Of a DNA stretch of 5,359 nt, positions 1-5,359 are shown one piece after another. Position 1 is the stretch's first letter; each line of letters starts with the position of its first letter. The position numbers and the translations under genes are program-made. The stretch lies in the NCBI GenBank assembly GCA_009782025.1, contig WQUQ01000135.1, positions 1 to 5,359 of the forward strand. Reading direction: 5' to 3'. This DNA is from Desulfobulbus sp. (GTDB taxonomy: Bacteria > Pseudomonadota > Gammaproteobacteria > Burkholderiales > Rhodocyclaceae). The notes beneath the pieces are model-generated. The model had not been told where the DNA came from. It ran no database searches and worked only from the letters and a program-made list of their open reading frames with translations.

Positions 1-401
1 AAGTAGTAGCAGAAGGCCATGCCGAGCAGGAACAGCAGGCTGCTGGCAACGATCAGCGGCAGGCCGAGGCGGCGCTCGTGGGCATACAGGCCGGGGGCGA
101 CGAAAGACCAGACCTGGTAGAGGATGAACGGCAAGGCGACGAGAAAAGCCACCATTGCCGTCACCTTGAGCGGCACCATGAACGGCGTGATGACGCCGAT
201 GGCGACCATCTTGGCGCCCGCCGGCAAGGCCGCCGTCAACGGCGCGGCGAGAAAATCGTAGATCCGGGCCGGGCCGGGATAGAGACACAGCGCGCCGAAT
301 GCCACGCCAACAGCAATCAGGCTGCGCAACAAGCGTTCACGCAACTCGACGAGGTGGGAGATGAAGGATTCTTCGGCGGGATTCGCCTGGGGATCGCTCA
401 T
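1..401 (-). CDS. tatC: Sec-independent (twin-arginine) protein translocase subunit TatC, N-terminal part
   Basis: TatC is the polytopic inner-membrane receptor that, with TatB, binds the twin-arginine signal peptides of folded export substrates. The first 133 residues are present and the gene runs off the left edge; the family is usually about 250 residues long. What can be read matches E. coli TatC closely: the cytoplasmic N-terminal HLxELRxRLL motif (H16, E19, R21), a first membrane helix at about residues 24-41, P54 in AAPL, ITPFMVPLK (71-79), and LYQVWSFVAPGLYAHERR (94-111). P54, F100 and E109 line up with E. coli P48, F94 and E103, which are important for signal-peptide recognition. The ATG at 401 overlaps the tatB stop as ATGA, and no Shine-Dalgarno sequence is visible before it, so translation is probably coupled to tatB. 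Identification is secure. Confidence 0.96.
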   Translation of the reverse strand, partial: MSDPQANPAEESFISHLVELRERLLRSLIAVGVAFGALCLYPGPARIYDFLAAPLTAALPAGAKMVAIGVITPFMVPLKVTAMVAFLVALPFILYQVWSFVAPGLYAHERRLGLPLIVASSLLFLLGMAFCYY

Positions 402-790
402 GCGGCGGGTTTTTCGGGTTTTTCTGACCGATCGGCCGCCGCCGGGGCGACGGCCGCCTGCTTGAGCGTTTCGATCTCGCCGATGGGGCCTTGCAAGCGC
501 GCCTCGACCTCACTGCGGGCGGTTTCGAATTCGCCCCGAGCCGCGTCGAATTCCTGGCGCACCGAATTCTCGATGCCCTTGGCCGAATCGGCGAACTCCG
601 CTTGCAGTTTCTTCAATTCCTCAAGCTGCATCTCGCGGTTGATGTCGGCCTTGACATCATTGACGTAACGCCGGGCGCGGCCGAGCAGATGGCCGGCCGT
701 GCGGGCAACCCGCGGCAGGCGCTCAGGCCCGATGACGATCAGCGCGACGACGCCAATCACCATCAGTTCGGAAAAGCCGATGTCAAACAT
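398..790 (-). CDS. tatB: Sec-independent protein translocase subunit TatB
   Basis: TatB forms the substrate receptor complex with TatC in the inner membrane. The 130-residue protein has the family layout: a short periplasmic start MFDIGFSELM with the conserved acidic E8, one membrane helix at about residues 5-20, the G21-P22 hinge, then an amphipathic helix (about 23-45) and a long charged helical stretch to about residue 110. It ends in an Ala/Pro/Lys-rich tail. The MFDIGFSE start points to TatB rather than TatA, which typically begins with a different residue pattern and is shorter. The gene starts 20 nt after the lpxC stop and overlaps tatC by 4 nt. No tatA lies upstream, although tatA normally precedes tatB. 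No good Shine-Dalgarno sequence precedes the ATG, so expression may depend on read-through and coupling from lpxC. Confidence 0.95.
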   Translation of the reverse strand: MFDIGFSELMVIGVVALIVIGPERLPRVARTAGHLLGRARRYVNDVKADINREMQLEELKKLQAEFADSAKGIENSVRQEFDAARGEFETARSEVEARLQGPIGEIETLKQAAVAPAAADRSEKPEKPAA

Positions 791-810
791 GCTCGGACGA
801 CCGGGCCATT

Positions 811-1725
811 TCAGGCGGTCTGGGTCAGCCAGCGGGTGATGCCGGCGGGAGCGCCGGCGGCGTCGGCGAAATCGACCAGTTGCCAGGCGTCCCGGGTGTT
901 CAGCAGTTCGCGGGCGAGCAGGTTGTTCAGCGCGTGGCCGCCCTTGTGCGAGGCATAGGCGGCGAGCAGCGGGTGGCCGACCAGGTAGAGGTCGCCGATG
1001 GCGTCGAGAATCTTGTGTTTGACGAATTCGTCGCCGTAGCGCAGGCCGTCCTGGTTGAGGACGCGGAATTCGTCGAGAACGATGGCGTTTTCCAGGCCAC
1101 CGCCGAGCGCCAGACCGTTTTCGCGCAGGGTCTCGACTTCCTGCATGAAGCCGAAGGTGCGGGCGCGGGCGACTTCGCGGGTGTAGGACTGTTCGGCGAA
1201 GTCGATTTCGGCGCGCTGGGCCGACTTGTCGATGGCCGGATGATTGAAGACGATGGAGAAGGCCAGCCGGTAGCCGTCATAGGGCGTGAAACGCGCCCAC
1301 TTGTCGCCATCGCGGACTTCGACGGGGCGGGTGACGCGGATGAATTTCTTGGCGGCGTTCTGCTCCTCGATGCCGGCGGACTGGATCAGGAACACGAAAG
1401 GCGCGGCCGAGCCATCGAGGATGGGCACTTCCGGCGCATCGAGGTCGACCCAGGCGTTGTCGATGCCAAGCCCGGCGAAGGCGGACATCAGGTGCTCGAT
1501 GGTGCCGATCTTGACGCCGTCTTTTTCGAGGCAGGAGCACATGCGCGTGTCGCCGACCAGGAAGGCGGCGGCGGGAATGTCGACCGGTTGCGGCAGATCG
1601 GTGCGGCGAAAGGCGATGCCGGTATTCGGGGCGGCCGGGCGCAGGGCCATGTTGACCTTGACGCCGCCGTGCAGGCCAACGCCGGAGGCGCGGATCACGG
1701 TTTTCAACGTGCGTTGCTTGAGCAT
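811..1725 (-). CDS. lpxC: UDP-3-O-acyl-N-acetylglucosamine deacetylase LpxC
   Basis: LpxC is the zinc-dependent cytosolic deacetylase that catalyses the committed step of lipid A synthesis. The 304-residue product matches the family length (305 in E. coli). The zinc ligands are visible as H78 (in TIEHLMSA), H237 and D241 (in [12 protein letters not shown]). E77 is the probable catalytic base and H264 (in [10 protein letters not shown]) the second catalytic histidine. The SGVGLHGG motif at 14-21 and the DGSAAPF loop at 104-110 are also typical. I chose the ATG at 1725, giving MLKQRTLK, because it matches betaproteobacterial homologues; the open frame continues upstream to 2058, but that part lies inside ftsZ and reads as low-complexity shadow sequence. 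No clear Shine-Dalgarno sequence precedes the ATG. It lies 82 nt after ftsZ and 20 nt before tatB. The protein looks complete and active. Confidence 0.97.
   Translation of the reverse strand: MLKQRTLKTVIRASGVGLHGGVKVNMALRPAAPNTGIAFRRTDLPQPVDIPAAAFLVGDTRMCSCLEKDGVKIGTIEHLMSAFAGLGIDNAWVDLDAPEVPILDGSAAPFVFLIQSAGIEEQNAAKKFIRVTRPVEVRDGDKWARFTPYDGYRLAFSIVFNHPAIDKSAQRAEIDFAEQSYTREVARARTFGFMQEVETLRENGLALGGGLENAIVLDEFRVLNQDGLRYGDEFVKHKILDAIGDLYLVGHPLLAAYASHKGGHALNNLLARELLNTRDAWQLVDFADAAGAPAGITRWLTQTA
841..858 (-). repeat. short GC-rich inverted repeat in the 3' end of lpxC
   Basis: GCCGGCG and CGCCGGC (841-847 and 852-858) form a perfect 7-bp stem with a 4-nt loop inside lpxC codons for Gly-Ala-Pro-Ala-Gly, about 30 nt before the stop. 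There is no T tract after it in either direction, so it is not an intrinsic terminator. In such GC-rich coding DNA it may be chance. Confidence 0.3.
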
Positions 1726-1746
1726 GTCAAGTATTTGAATCGGTTG

Positions 1747-1783
1747 GGGAAACGCAGCATTGTACCACAATGCCGCGCTGCCC
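1747..1783 (-). repeat. long imperfect inverted repeat (possible RNA hairpin) between ftsZ and lpxC
   Basis: Two 17-nt arms (1747-1763 and 1767-1783) flank a 3-nt loop. The inner core GCATTGT / ACAATGC is a perfect 7-bp repeat. In the minus-strand RNA 16 of 17 positions pair, counting two G-U wobbles; in plus-strand RNA those wobbles become A-C mismatches, so the fold favours the sense transcript. It is preceded by five A residues and lacks a U tract after the stem, so it is not a standard intrinsic terminator. It overlaps the candidate lpxC -10 element. It could be an mRNA stabiliser or processing site behind ftsZ, or a DNA operator; the sequence alone does not decide. Confidence 0.65.
1759..1767 (-). 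promoter_or_regulatory. candidate extended -10 promoter for lpxC
   Basis: On the minus strand TGGTACAAT matches the extended -10 consensus TGnTATAAT with one difference. No convincing -35 hexamer lies 16-18 nt upstream, as expected for an extended -10 promoter. Transcription would begin near 1752, giving a leader of about 27 nt before the lpxC ATG. It lies in the gap between ftsZ and lpxC, an AT-richer spot in GC-rich DNA. This would let lpxC and tatBC be expressed apart from the division genes. Prediction from sequence only. Confidence 0.5.
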
Positions 1784-1807
1784 TTTTTCAGAGAATGCCA
1801 GCCACCA

Positions 1808-2986
1808 TCAATCCGCCTGTTTACGCAGGAAGGCCGGGATGTCGTAGCGATCGACGCCGCTGTTGGCCAGCGCCTCGACGGTGACGTTGCGTGGCTTGCG
1901 GATGACGGCTGGCACGTCGGCGAGGTGGCCATAGTCGATGGCCGCGCCGCCGCCGAAAGCAGCGACGGCATCATGGGTGCCGGTCGCCTGCGCCGCCGGC
2001 GCGCTGATGACCTCGAAAGCCTGCCGTTTGGCGGCGGCCTGGCCGAGGCCGGTGGCAACCACGGTGACGCGCAGGGCGTCGCCCATCAACTCGTCGTAGA
2101 CGGCGCCGAAGATGATGTGGGCGTCGTCGGCGGCGAAGGTCTTGACGGTGTTCATCACCTCGTTGACTTCCTTCATCTTCAGGTTGCCCTTGGCGGCGGT
2201 GATATTGACCAGCACGCCGCGCGCGCCGGAGAGATTGACGCCTTCGAGCAGCGGCGAGGCGACGGCCTGCTCGGCGGCGATGCGGGCGCGGTCGATGCCG
2301 GAGGCGACGGCCGAACCCATCATGGCGCGTCCCATTTCGCCCATCACCGTGCGCACGTCCTCGAAGTCGACGTTGACCAGACCGGGGTAGGTGATGATTT
2401 CGGCGATGCCGCCGACCGCGTTCTTCAGCACGTCGTCGGCGGCCTTGAAGCAGTCGTCGACGTCGGCGTCGTCGCCCATGACCTCCATCAGCTTGTCGTT
2501 GAGGATGACGATCAGCGAATCGACGTGCTTGGCAAATTCGACGATGCCGGCCTCGGCGGCTTTCATGCGCTTGCCGCCTTCAAACGAGAACGGCTTGGTG
2601 ACGACGCCGACGGTCAGAATGCCCATTTCACGGGCGATTTCGGCCACCACCGGGGCAGCGCCGGTGCCGGTGCCGCCGCCCATGCCGGCGGTGATGAAGG
2701 CCATGTGCGCGCCTTCGAGGCAGGCGCGGATATGGTCGCGGTGCGCCTGCGCGGCTTCCTGGCCTTTTTCCGGCTTGGCCCCGGCGCCCAGACCGCTTTT
2801 GCCGAGCGCCAGCTTGGTCGACGCGGCATTGCGCGACAACGCCTGGGCATCGGTATTGGCGGCGATGAATTCAACGCCGTTGACCCCTTCGCGGATCATG
2901 TGCTCGATGGCGTTGCCGCCGGCGCCGCCGACGCCGAACACCTTGATGATGGTGCCCGCTTCTTCTTTTTCAATAATTTCAAACAT
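1808..2986 (-). CDS. ftsZ: cell division protein FtsZ
   Basis: FtsZ is the tubulin-like GTPase that polymerises into the cytokinetic ring at midcell. The 392-residue protein shows the nucleotide-binding loop VGGAGGN (19-25), the tubulin signature GGGTGTG (103-109), and the T7 catalytic loop NVDFED (205-210, with D207 and D210 completing the GTPase site of the next subunit). The globular GTPase and C-terminal domains end near residue 315. A linker of about 60 residues follows, then the conserved C-terminal peptide DIPAFLRKQ (382-390), which binds FtsA and ZipA-type partners. The loop SLIVILND carries Leu where E. coli has Pro (IPND), a feature I associate with betaproteobacterial FtsZ. The ATG at 2986 is fixed by a strong Shine-Dalgarno sequence. 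The gene follows ftsA by 35 nt and is followed by an 82-nt gap before lpxC. Confidence 0.99.
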   Translation of the reverse strand: MFEIIEKEEAGTIIKVFGVGGAGGNAIEHMIREGVNGVEFIAANTDAQALSRNAASTKLALGKSGLGAGAKPEKGQEAAQAHRDHIRACLEGAHMAFITAGMGGGTGTGAAPVVAEIAREMGILTVGVVTKPFSFEGGKRMKAAEAGIVEFAKHVDSLIVILNDKLMEVMGDDADVDDCFKAADDVLKNAVGGIAEIITYPGLVNVDFEDVRTVMGEMGRAMMGSAVASGIDRARIAAEQAVASPLLEGVNLSGARGVLVNITAAKGNLKMKEVNEVMNTVKTFAADDAHIIFGAVYDELMGDALRVTVVATGLGQAAAKRQAFEVISAPAAQATGTHDAVAAFGGGAAIDYGHLADVPAVIRKPRNVTVEALANSGVDRYDIPAFLRKQAD

Positions 2987-2990
2987 GACT

Positions 2991-2997
2991 ACCTCCT
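2991..2997 (-). promoter_or_regulatory. strong Shine-Dalgarno site of ftsZ
   Basis: On the minus strand AGGAGGT precedes the ftsZ ATG by 4 nt. It matches the core of the anti-Shine-Dalgarno end of 16S rRNA and is the strongest ribosome binding site in the window. It fixes the ftsZ start at 2986. ftsQ, lpxC, tatB and tatC lack anything comparable, so translation within this cluster appears weighted toward FtsZ. Confidence 0.9.
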
Positions 2998-3021
2998 CTG
3001 AAAAAATGGTTCAAATGCGCA

Positions 3022-4251
3022 TCAAAAATTTTTCGCCAGCCACGACTTCACGTTTTGAAAAACGTCGCTGAGGCCCTGCTTTTCCTGGATTTTCTGGCCG
3101 CGCTTGCGCTGCGCCTGGGCTTCGAGCAAGAGGCCGCAGGCGGTGGAAAAACGCGGGCTTTGCACCACGTCGGCCAGGCTGCCGGTGTATTTCGGGTTGC
3201 CCAGACGCACCGGCATGTGAAAAATCTCCTCGCCCAGTTCGACCATGCCCGGCATCACGCTGGCGCCGCCGGTCAGCACGATGCCGGAGGAGAGCACCTC
3301 CTCGAAACCGGCGCGGCGCAGCTCGTTCTGGATCAGTTCAAAGAGTTCCTCGACGCGCGGCTGAATCACGTCGGCCAGCGCCTTTTTCGACAGCTTGCGG
3401 CTCGGCCGGTCGTCGACGCCGGCCACGTCGATGTCGGCCGCGACATCGGCCAGTTGCGACAGGGCGCAGCCATACTTGCACTTGATGTCCTCGGCCTCGC
3501 GCGTCGGCGTGCGCAGAGCCATGGCGATGTCGTTGGTGACCTGGTCGCCGGCAATGGGAATGACCGAGGTATGGCGGATCGCCCCCTGCGTCCACACGGC
3601 GAGGTCGGTGGTGCCGCCGCCGATGTCGACCAGGCAGACGCCGAGATCCTTCTCATCCTCGGAGAGCACGGCGTAACTGGAAGCCAGCGGCTGCAACACC
3701 AGATCATTGACCTCCAGGCCGCAGCGGCGTACGCACTTGACGATGTTCTGGGCCGCCGAGATGGCCCCGGTGACGATGTGCGTCTTGACTTCCAGACGCA
3801 TGCCGCTCATGCCGATGGGTTCGCGGATGCCGTCCTGGCCGTCGATGACGAATTCCTGGGTGAGGATGTGCAAAATCTCCTGATCGGCCGGAATCGGCAT
3901 CGCCTTGGCCGTCTCGATGACGCGCTCGATGTCGGCCTGGGTCACTTCCTTGTCCTTGATCGCCACCATGCCATTGGAATTGAAGCTCCTGATGTGGCTG
4001 CCGGCGATGCCGGTATAGACGTCGCGCACCTTGCAGTCGGCCATCAGTTCGACCTCCTGAATGACCCGGCTGATGGTGTGCACGGTCTCCTCGATGTTGA
4101 CCACGACGCCCTTCTTCAGCCCGCGCGAATCCTGCGACCCCATGCCGATGACGTTGAGCTTGCCCTCGGCGTCGATCTCGGCGACCAGCGCGACGATTTT
4201 CGACGTGCCGATGTCGAGTCCGACGATCATGTCCTTGTTATCCCTGCTCAT
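3022..4251 (-). CDS. ftsA: cell division protein FtsA
   Basis: FtsA is the actin-family ATPase that anchors FtsZ polymers to the inner membrane and recruits later divisome proteins. The 409-residue protein shows the phosphate-1 motif DIGTSK (13-18), the FtsA-specific 1C subdomain at about 86-165 (beginning near GSHIRSF), the phosphate-2 motif DIGGGTTDL (209-217), and the adenosine motif TGGAS (327-331). The last 16 residues (LSDVFQNVKSWLAKNF) form the amphipathic membrane-targeting helix, which is intact. The start at 4251 overlaps the ftsQ stop by 4 nt (ATGA) and has AAGGG-type purines about 9 nt upstream. A second in-frame ATG at 4230 (M8) has AAGGA nearby, but the MSRDNKD start resembles betaproteobacterial homologues, so I prefer 4251. 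ftsZ follows after 35 nt. Confidence 0.98.
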   Translation of the reverse strand: MSRDNKDMIVGLDIGTSKIVALVAEIDAEGKLNVIGMGSQDSRGLKKGVVVNIEETVHTISRVIQEVELMADCKVRDVYTGIAGSHIRSFNSNGMVAIKDKEVTQADIERVIETAKAMPIPADQEILHILTQEFVIDGQDGIREPIGMSGMRLEVKTHIVTGAISAAQNIVKCVRRCGLEVNDLVLQPLASSYAVLSEDEKDLGVCLVDIGGGTTDLAVWTQGAIRHTSVIPIAGDQVTNDIAMALRTPTREAEDIKCKYGCALSQLADVAADIDVAGVDDRPSRKLSKKALADVIQPRVEELFELIQNELRRAGFEEVLSSGIVLTGGASVMPGMVELGEEIFHMPVRLGNPKYTGSLADVVQSPRFSTACGLLLEAQAQRKRGQKIQEKQGLSDVFQNVKSWLAKNF

Positions 4252-4994
4252 GGTTTTGTTCCCTTCCCCGCGCCCGCCAGACGCATGGCGAAACCGTTCG
4301 GATACCGTAAATCAATCATTTCTGGACGCCTCGCCAAGGGGCCGACGACCTGCGGCCAGACCTCGATGAAACGCTGCAAACGCGCGCTCACCGACGCTTT
4401 CGGCTGTTCGCGGCCCATTCTCAACGTCAGGCCGCTGGCCAGCTTCAACTGCCAGGCCAGGCGCGGCGTCAGCAACACCTGCGCCGGCTGCTCGCCGACC
4501 GCCGCGAACCGGGCGGACAGTTCGCCATGGAAGGCCAGCACTTCCGACGCCGTGCCCGGCGGCCCGTAGAGCAACGGCAAGGCCGCCAGCCGTTCCGGGG
4601 CGGCCACAGCGGCGAACACCTCGCCGTAGCGATTGACCAGTTCGTTCTTGCCCTCGCCCCAGCGCGCCACGGCCTGCTGTTCCTCGATCCGCACTTCCAG
4701 ACCGGCCGGCCAGACTCGCCGCACCTGCGCCTGGCGCACCCAGGGCAGGCGCTCCAGCGCACCGCGCGCGGCTTCCAGATTGATGCTGAAGAAATTGCCC
4801 TTGAGCGCCGGCCGCAGCACCTGCTCGACTTCCTCGCGCCGGGTATTGACCAGCGGCTCGGCGAAATCCACCCGTTTCACCGGCCAGGCCGGCACGCGCG
4901 CCACCCAGACGAGCGCCGCCGCCAGCACGGCCGCGACCGCCGCCAGCAACAGCAGGTCGGCCAGCGCGTTGAGCAAGTGGGGCTTGTTCCACAT
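4248..4994 (-). CDS. ftsQ: cell division protein FtsQ
   Basis: FtsQ is a bitopic inner-membrane protein that links early and late divisome proteins and recruits FtsB and FtsL in the periplasm. The 248-residue protein has a short cytoplasmic start, a single membrane helix at about residues 8-32, and a POTRA domain at about 36-105 (VKRVDFAEPLVN through VRRVWPAGLEVRIEEQQ). The beta domain that follows ends in MIDLRYPNGFAMR (226-238), equivalent to the DLRY strand by which E. coli FtsQ binds FtsB. Length and layout fit the family (276 in E. coli). The ATG at 4994 lies 8 nt after the ddlB stop, has only a weak purine run upstream, and is preceded by an out-of-frame ATG at 4998, so it probably depends on coupling to ddlB. 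It overlaps ftsA by 4 nt. Confidence 0.97.
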   Translation of the reverse strand: MWNKPHLLNALADLLLLAAVAAVLAAALVWVARVPAWPVKRVDFAEPLVNTRREEVEQVLRPALKGNFFSINLEAARGALERLPWVRQAQVRRVWPAGLEVRIEEQQAVARWGEGKNELVNRYGEVFAAVAAPERLAALPLLYGPPGTASEVLAFHGELSARFAAVGEQPAQVLLTPRLAWQLKLASGLTLRMGREQPKASVSARLQRFIEVWPQVVGPLARRPEMIDLRYPNGFAMRLAGAGKGTKP

Positions 4995-5002
4995 TCATCG
5001 TC

Positions 5003-5359
5003 TCAATGGTTCGCGGCCAGTTCGAGGACGCGGCGCACCAGGGCCGGATAGTCCAGACCGGCAACGCGGGCGGCCATCGGCACCAGGGAGTGATCGGTCA
5101 TACCCGGCGCGGTATTCACTTCCAGGAAAAAGTGGCGACCGGCCTCGTCCAGCAGAAAATCGACCCGGCCCCAGCCGCGCCCGCCGATCAGGCGGAAGGC
5201 TTCCAGCGCCTGCTGACGGATCTCCTCCTCGCGCGCCGCTGGCAAGCCGCAGGGGCAGAGGTAGCGCGTGTCGTCGCGGTGATATTTGGCCTCGTAGTCG
5301 TACCACTCGGTCGCCGGCTCGATCTTGATGATCGGCAGGGCCTCGTCGCCGACGATGCC
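5003..5359 (-). CDS. ddlB: D-alanine--D-alanine ligase, C-terminal part
   Basis: Ddl is the cytosolic ATP-grasp ligase that joins two D-alanines for the peptidoglycan stem peptide. Only the last 118 residues are present, because the gene enters from the right edge; the full protein should be about 300 residues. Reading from 5359 gives [15 protein letters not shown], then the YDYEAKY loop that closes over the active site. GWGRVDF and [19 protein letters not shown] follow, the ATP-grasp magnesium site and D-Ala-binding end. The Asp of RVDF and the Glu and Asn of EVNT correspond to E. coli DdlB D257, E270 and N272, and the Ser of HSLVP is also conserved. There is no Met start in the window; the frame stays open to the edge. 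It lies 8 nt upstream of ftsQ, the classic dcw arrangement, which supports ddlB rather than an unlinked ddlA. Confidence 0.97.
   Translation of the reverse strand, partial: GIVGDEALPIIKIEPATEWYDYEAKYHRDDTRYLCPCGLPAAREEEIRQQALEAFRLIGGRGWGRVDFLLDEAGRHFFLEVNTAPGMTDHSLVPMAARVAGLDYPALVRRVLELAANH

Noticed and set aside
841..858. Rho-independent terminator at the end of lpxC
   Set aside because: The stem is good but no T tract follows it in either direction and it lies inside the coding region; lpxC and tatB are only 20 nt apart, which suggests co-transcription.
880..1884. Open frame of about 330 codons on the plus strand, antisense to lpxC
   Set aside because: It is opposite intact LpxC, has no family motif, and has shadow-like composition.
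1726..2058. N-terminal extension of LpxC by 111 codons
   Set aside because: It lies largely inside ftsZ in another frame, has the Arg/Pro/Ser-rich makeup of shadow translation, and LpxC already reaches its normal length from the ATG at 1725.
2496..2510. Leu in place of the E. coli Pro in the FtsZ IPND loop
   Set aside because: As I recall, other betaproteobacterial FtsZ proteins also have Leu here, so it is a lineage marker rather than a defect.
1760..3001. Open frame of about 410 codons on the plus strand, antisense to ftsZ
   Set aside because: It is opposite a fully conserved FtsZ, and its composition (Gly, Asp, Ala and His runs) is that of a shadow frame.
3055..4569. Open frame of about 500 codons on the plus strand, antisense to ftsA and ftsQ
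   Set aside because: Long antisense frames are expected opposite GC-rich genes with strong codon bias. The product is rich in Asp, His, Ala and Gly and matches no family I know, while the minus strand encodes clear FtsA and FtsQ.
4312..5064. Minus-strand frame of 250 codons overlapping ftsQ in another phase
   Set aside because: It is rich in Gly, Ala and Arg, has no motif, and covers the same bases as a convincing FtsQ.

Overview
The window reads entirely on the minus strand and holds the distal end of a division and cell wall (dcw) cluster joined to two genes of the Tat protein export system. In transcription order (right to left) the genes are ddlB (3' part), ftsQ, ftsA, ftsZ, lpxC, tatB and tatC (5' part). 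The DNA is GC-rich. The proteins look betaproteobacterial: FtsZ has an ILND loop where E. coli has IPND, LpxC starts MLKQRT, and the gene order ddl-ftsQ-ftsA-ftsZ-lpxC is the Gram-negative one. A member of the Rhodocyclales (Dechloromonas, Propionivibrio or Accumulibacter-like) is my best guess from protein resemblance, but this is an inference without a search.

Right part (5359-2987): ddlB makes D-Ala-D-Ala for peptidoglycan precursors. FtsQ is the membrane-bound divisome scaffold, and FtsA is the actin-like protein that tethers FtsZ to the membrane. The ddlB-ftsQ gap is 8 nt, ftsQ and ftsA overlap by 4 nt (ATGA), and 35 nt separate ftsA from ftsZ. ftsZ has by far the best Shine-Dalgarno sequence in the window, which fits its need for high expression.

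Middle (2986-811): ftsZ is followed by an 82-nt gap and then lpxC, the committed step of lipid A synthesis. The gap holds a candidate extended -10 promoter for lpxC and a long imperfect inverted repeat that would fold, in the sense mRNA, into a 17-position stem with a single mismatch.

Left part (810-1): 20 nt after lpxC comes tatB, then tatC overlapping it by 4 nt. No tatA lies between lpxC and tatB. Joining tatBC directly to the end of a dcw cluster is the most unusual thing here; it is either a real rearrangement or an assembly join. Functionally it would link division genes to the export route used by the E. coli division amidases AmiA and AmiC.

I found no mobile element, CRISPR array, tRNA or rRNA, no gene on the plus strand that I believe, and no sign of a wholly new system. 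There is no stretch over 300 bases without a gene.
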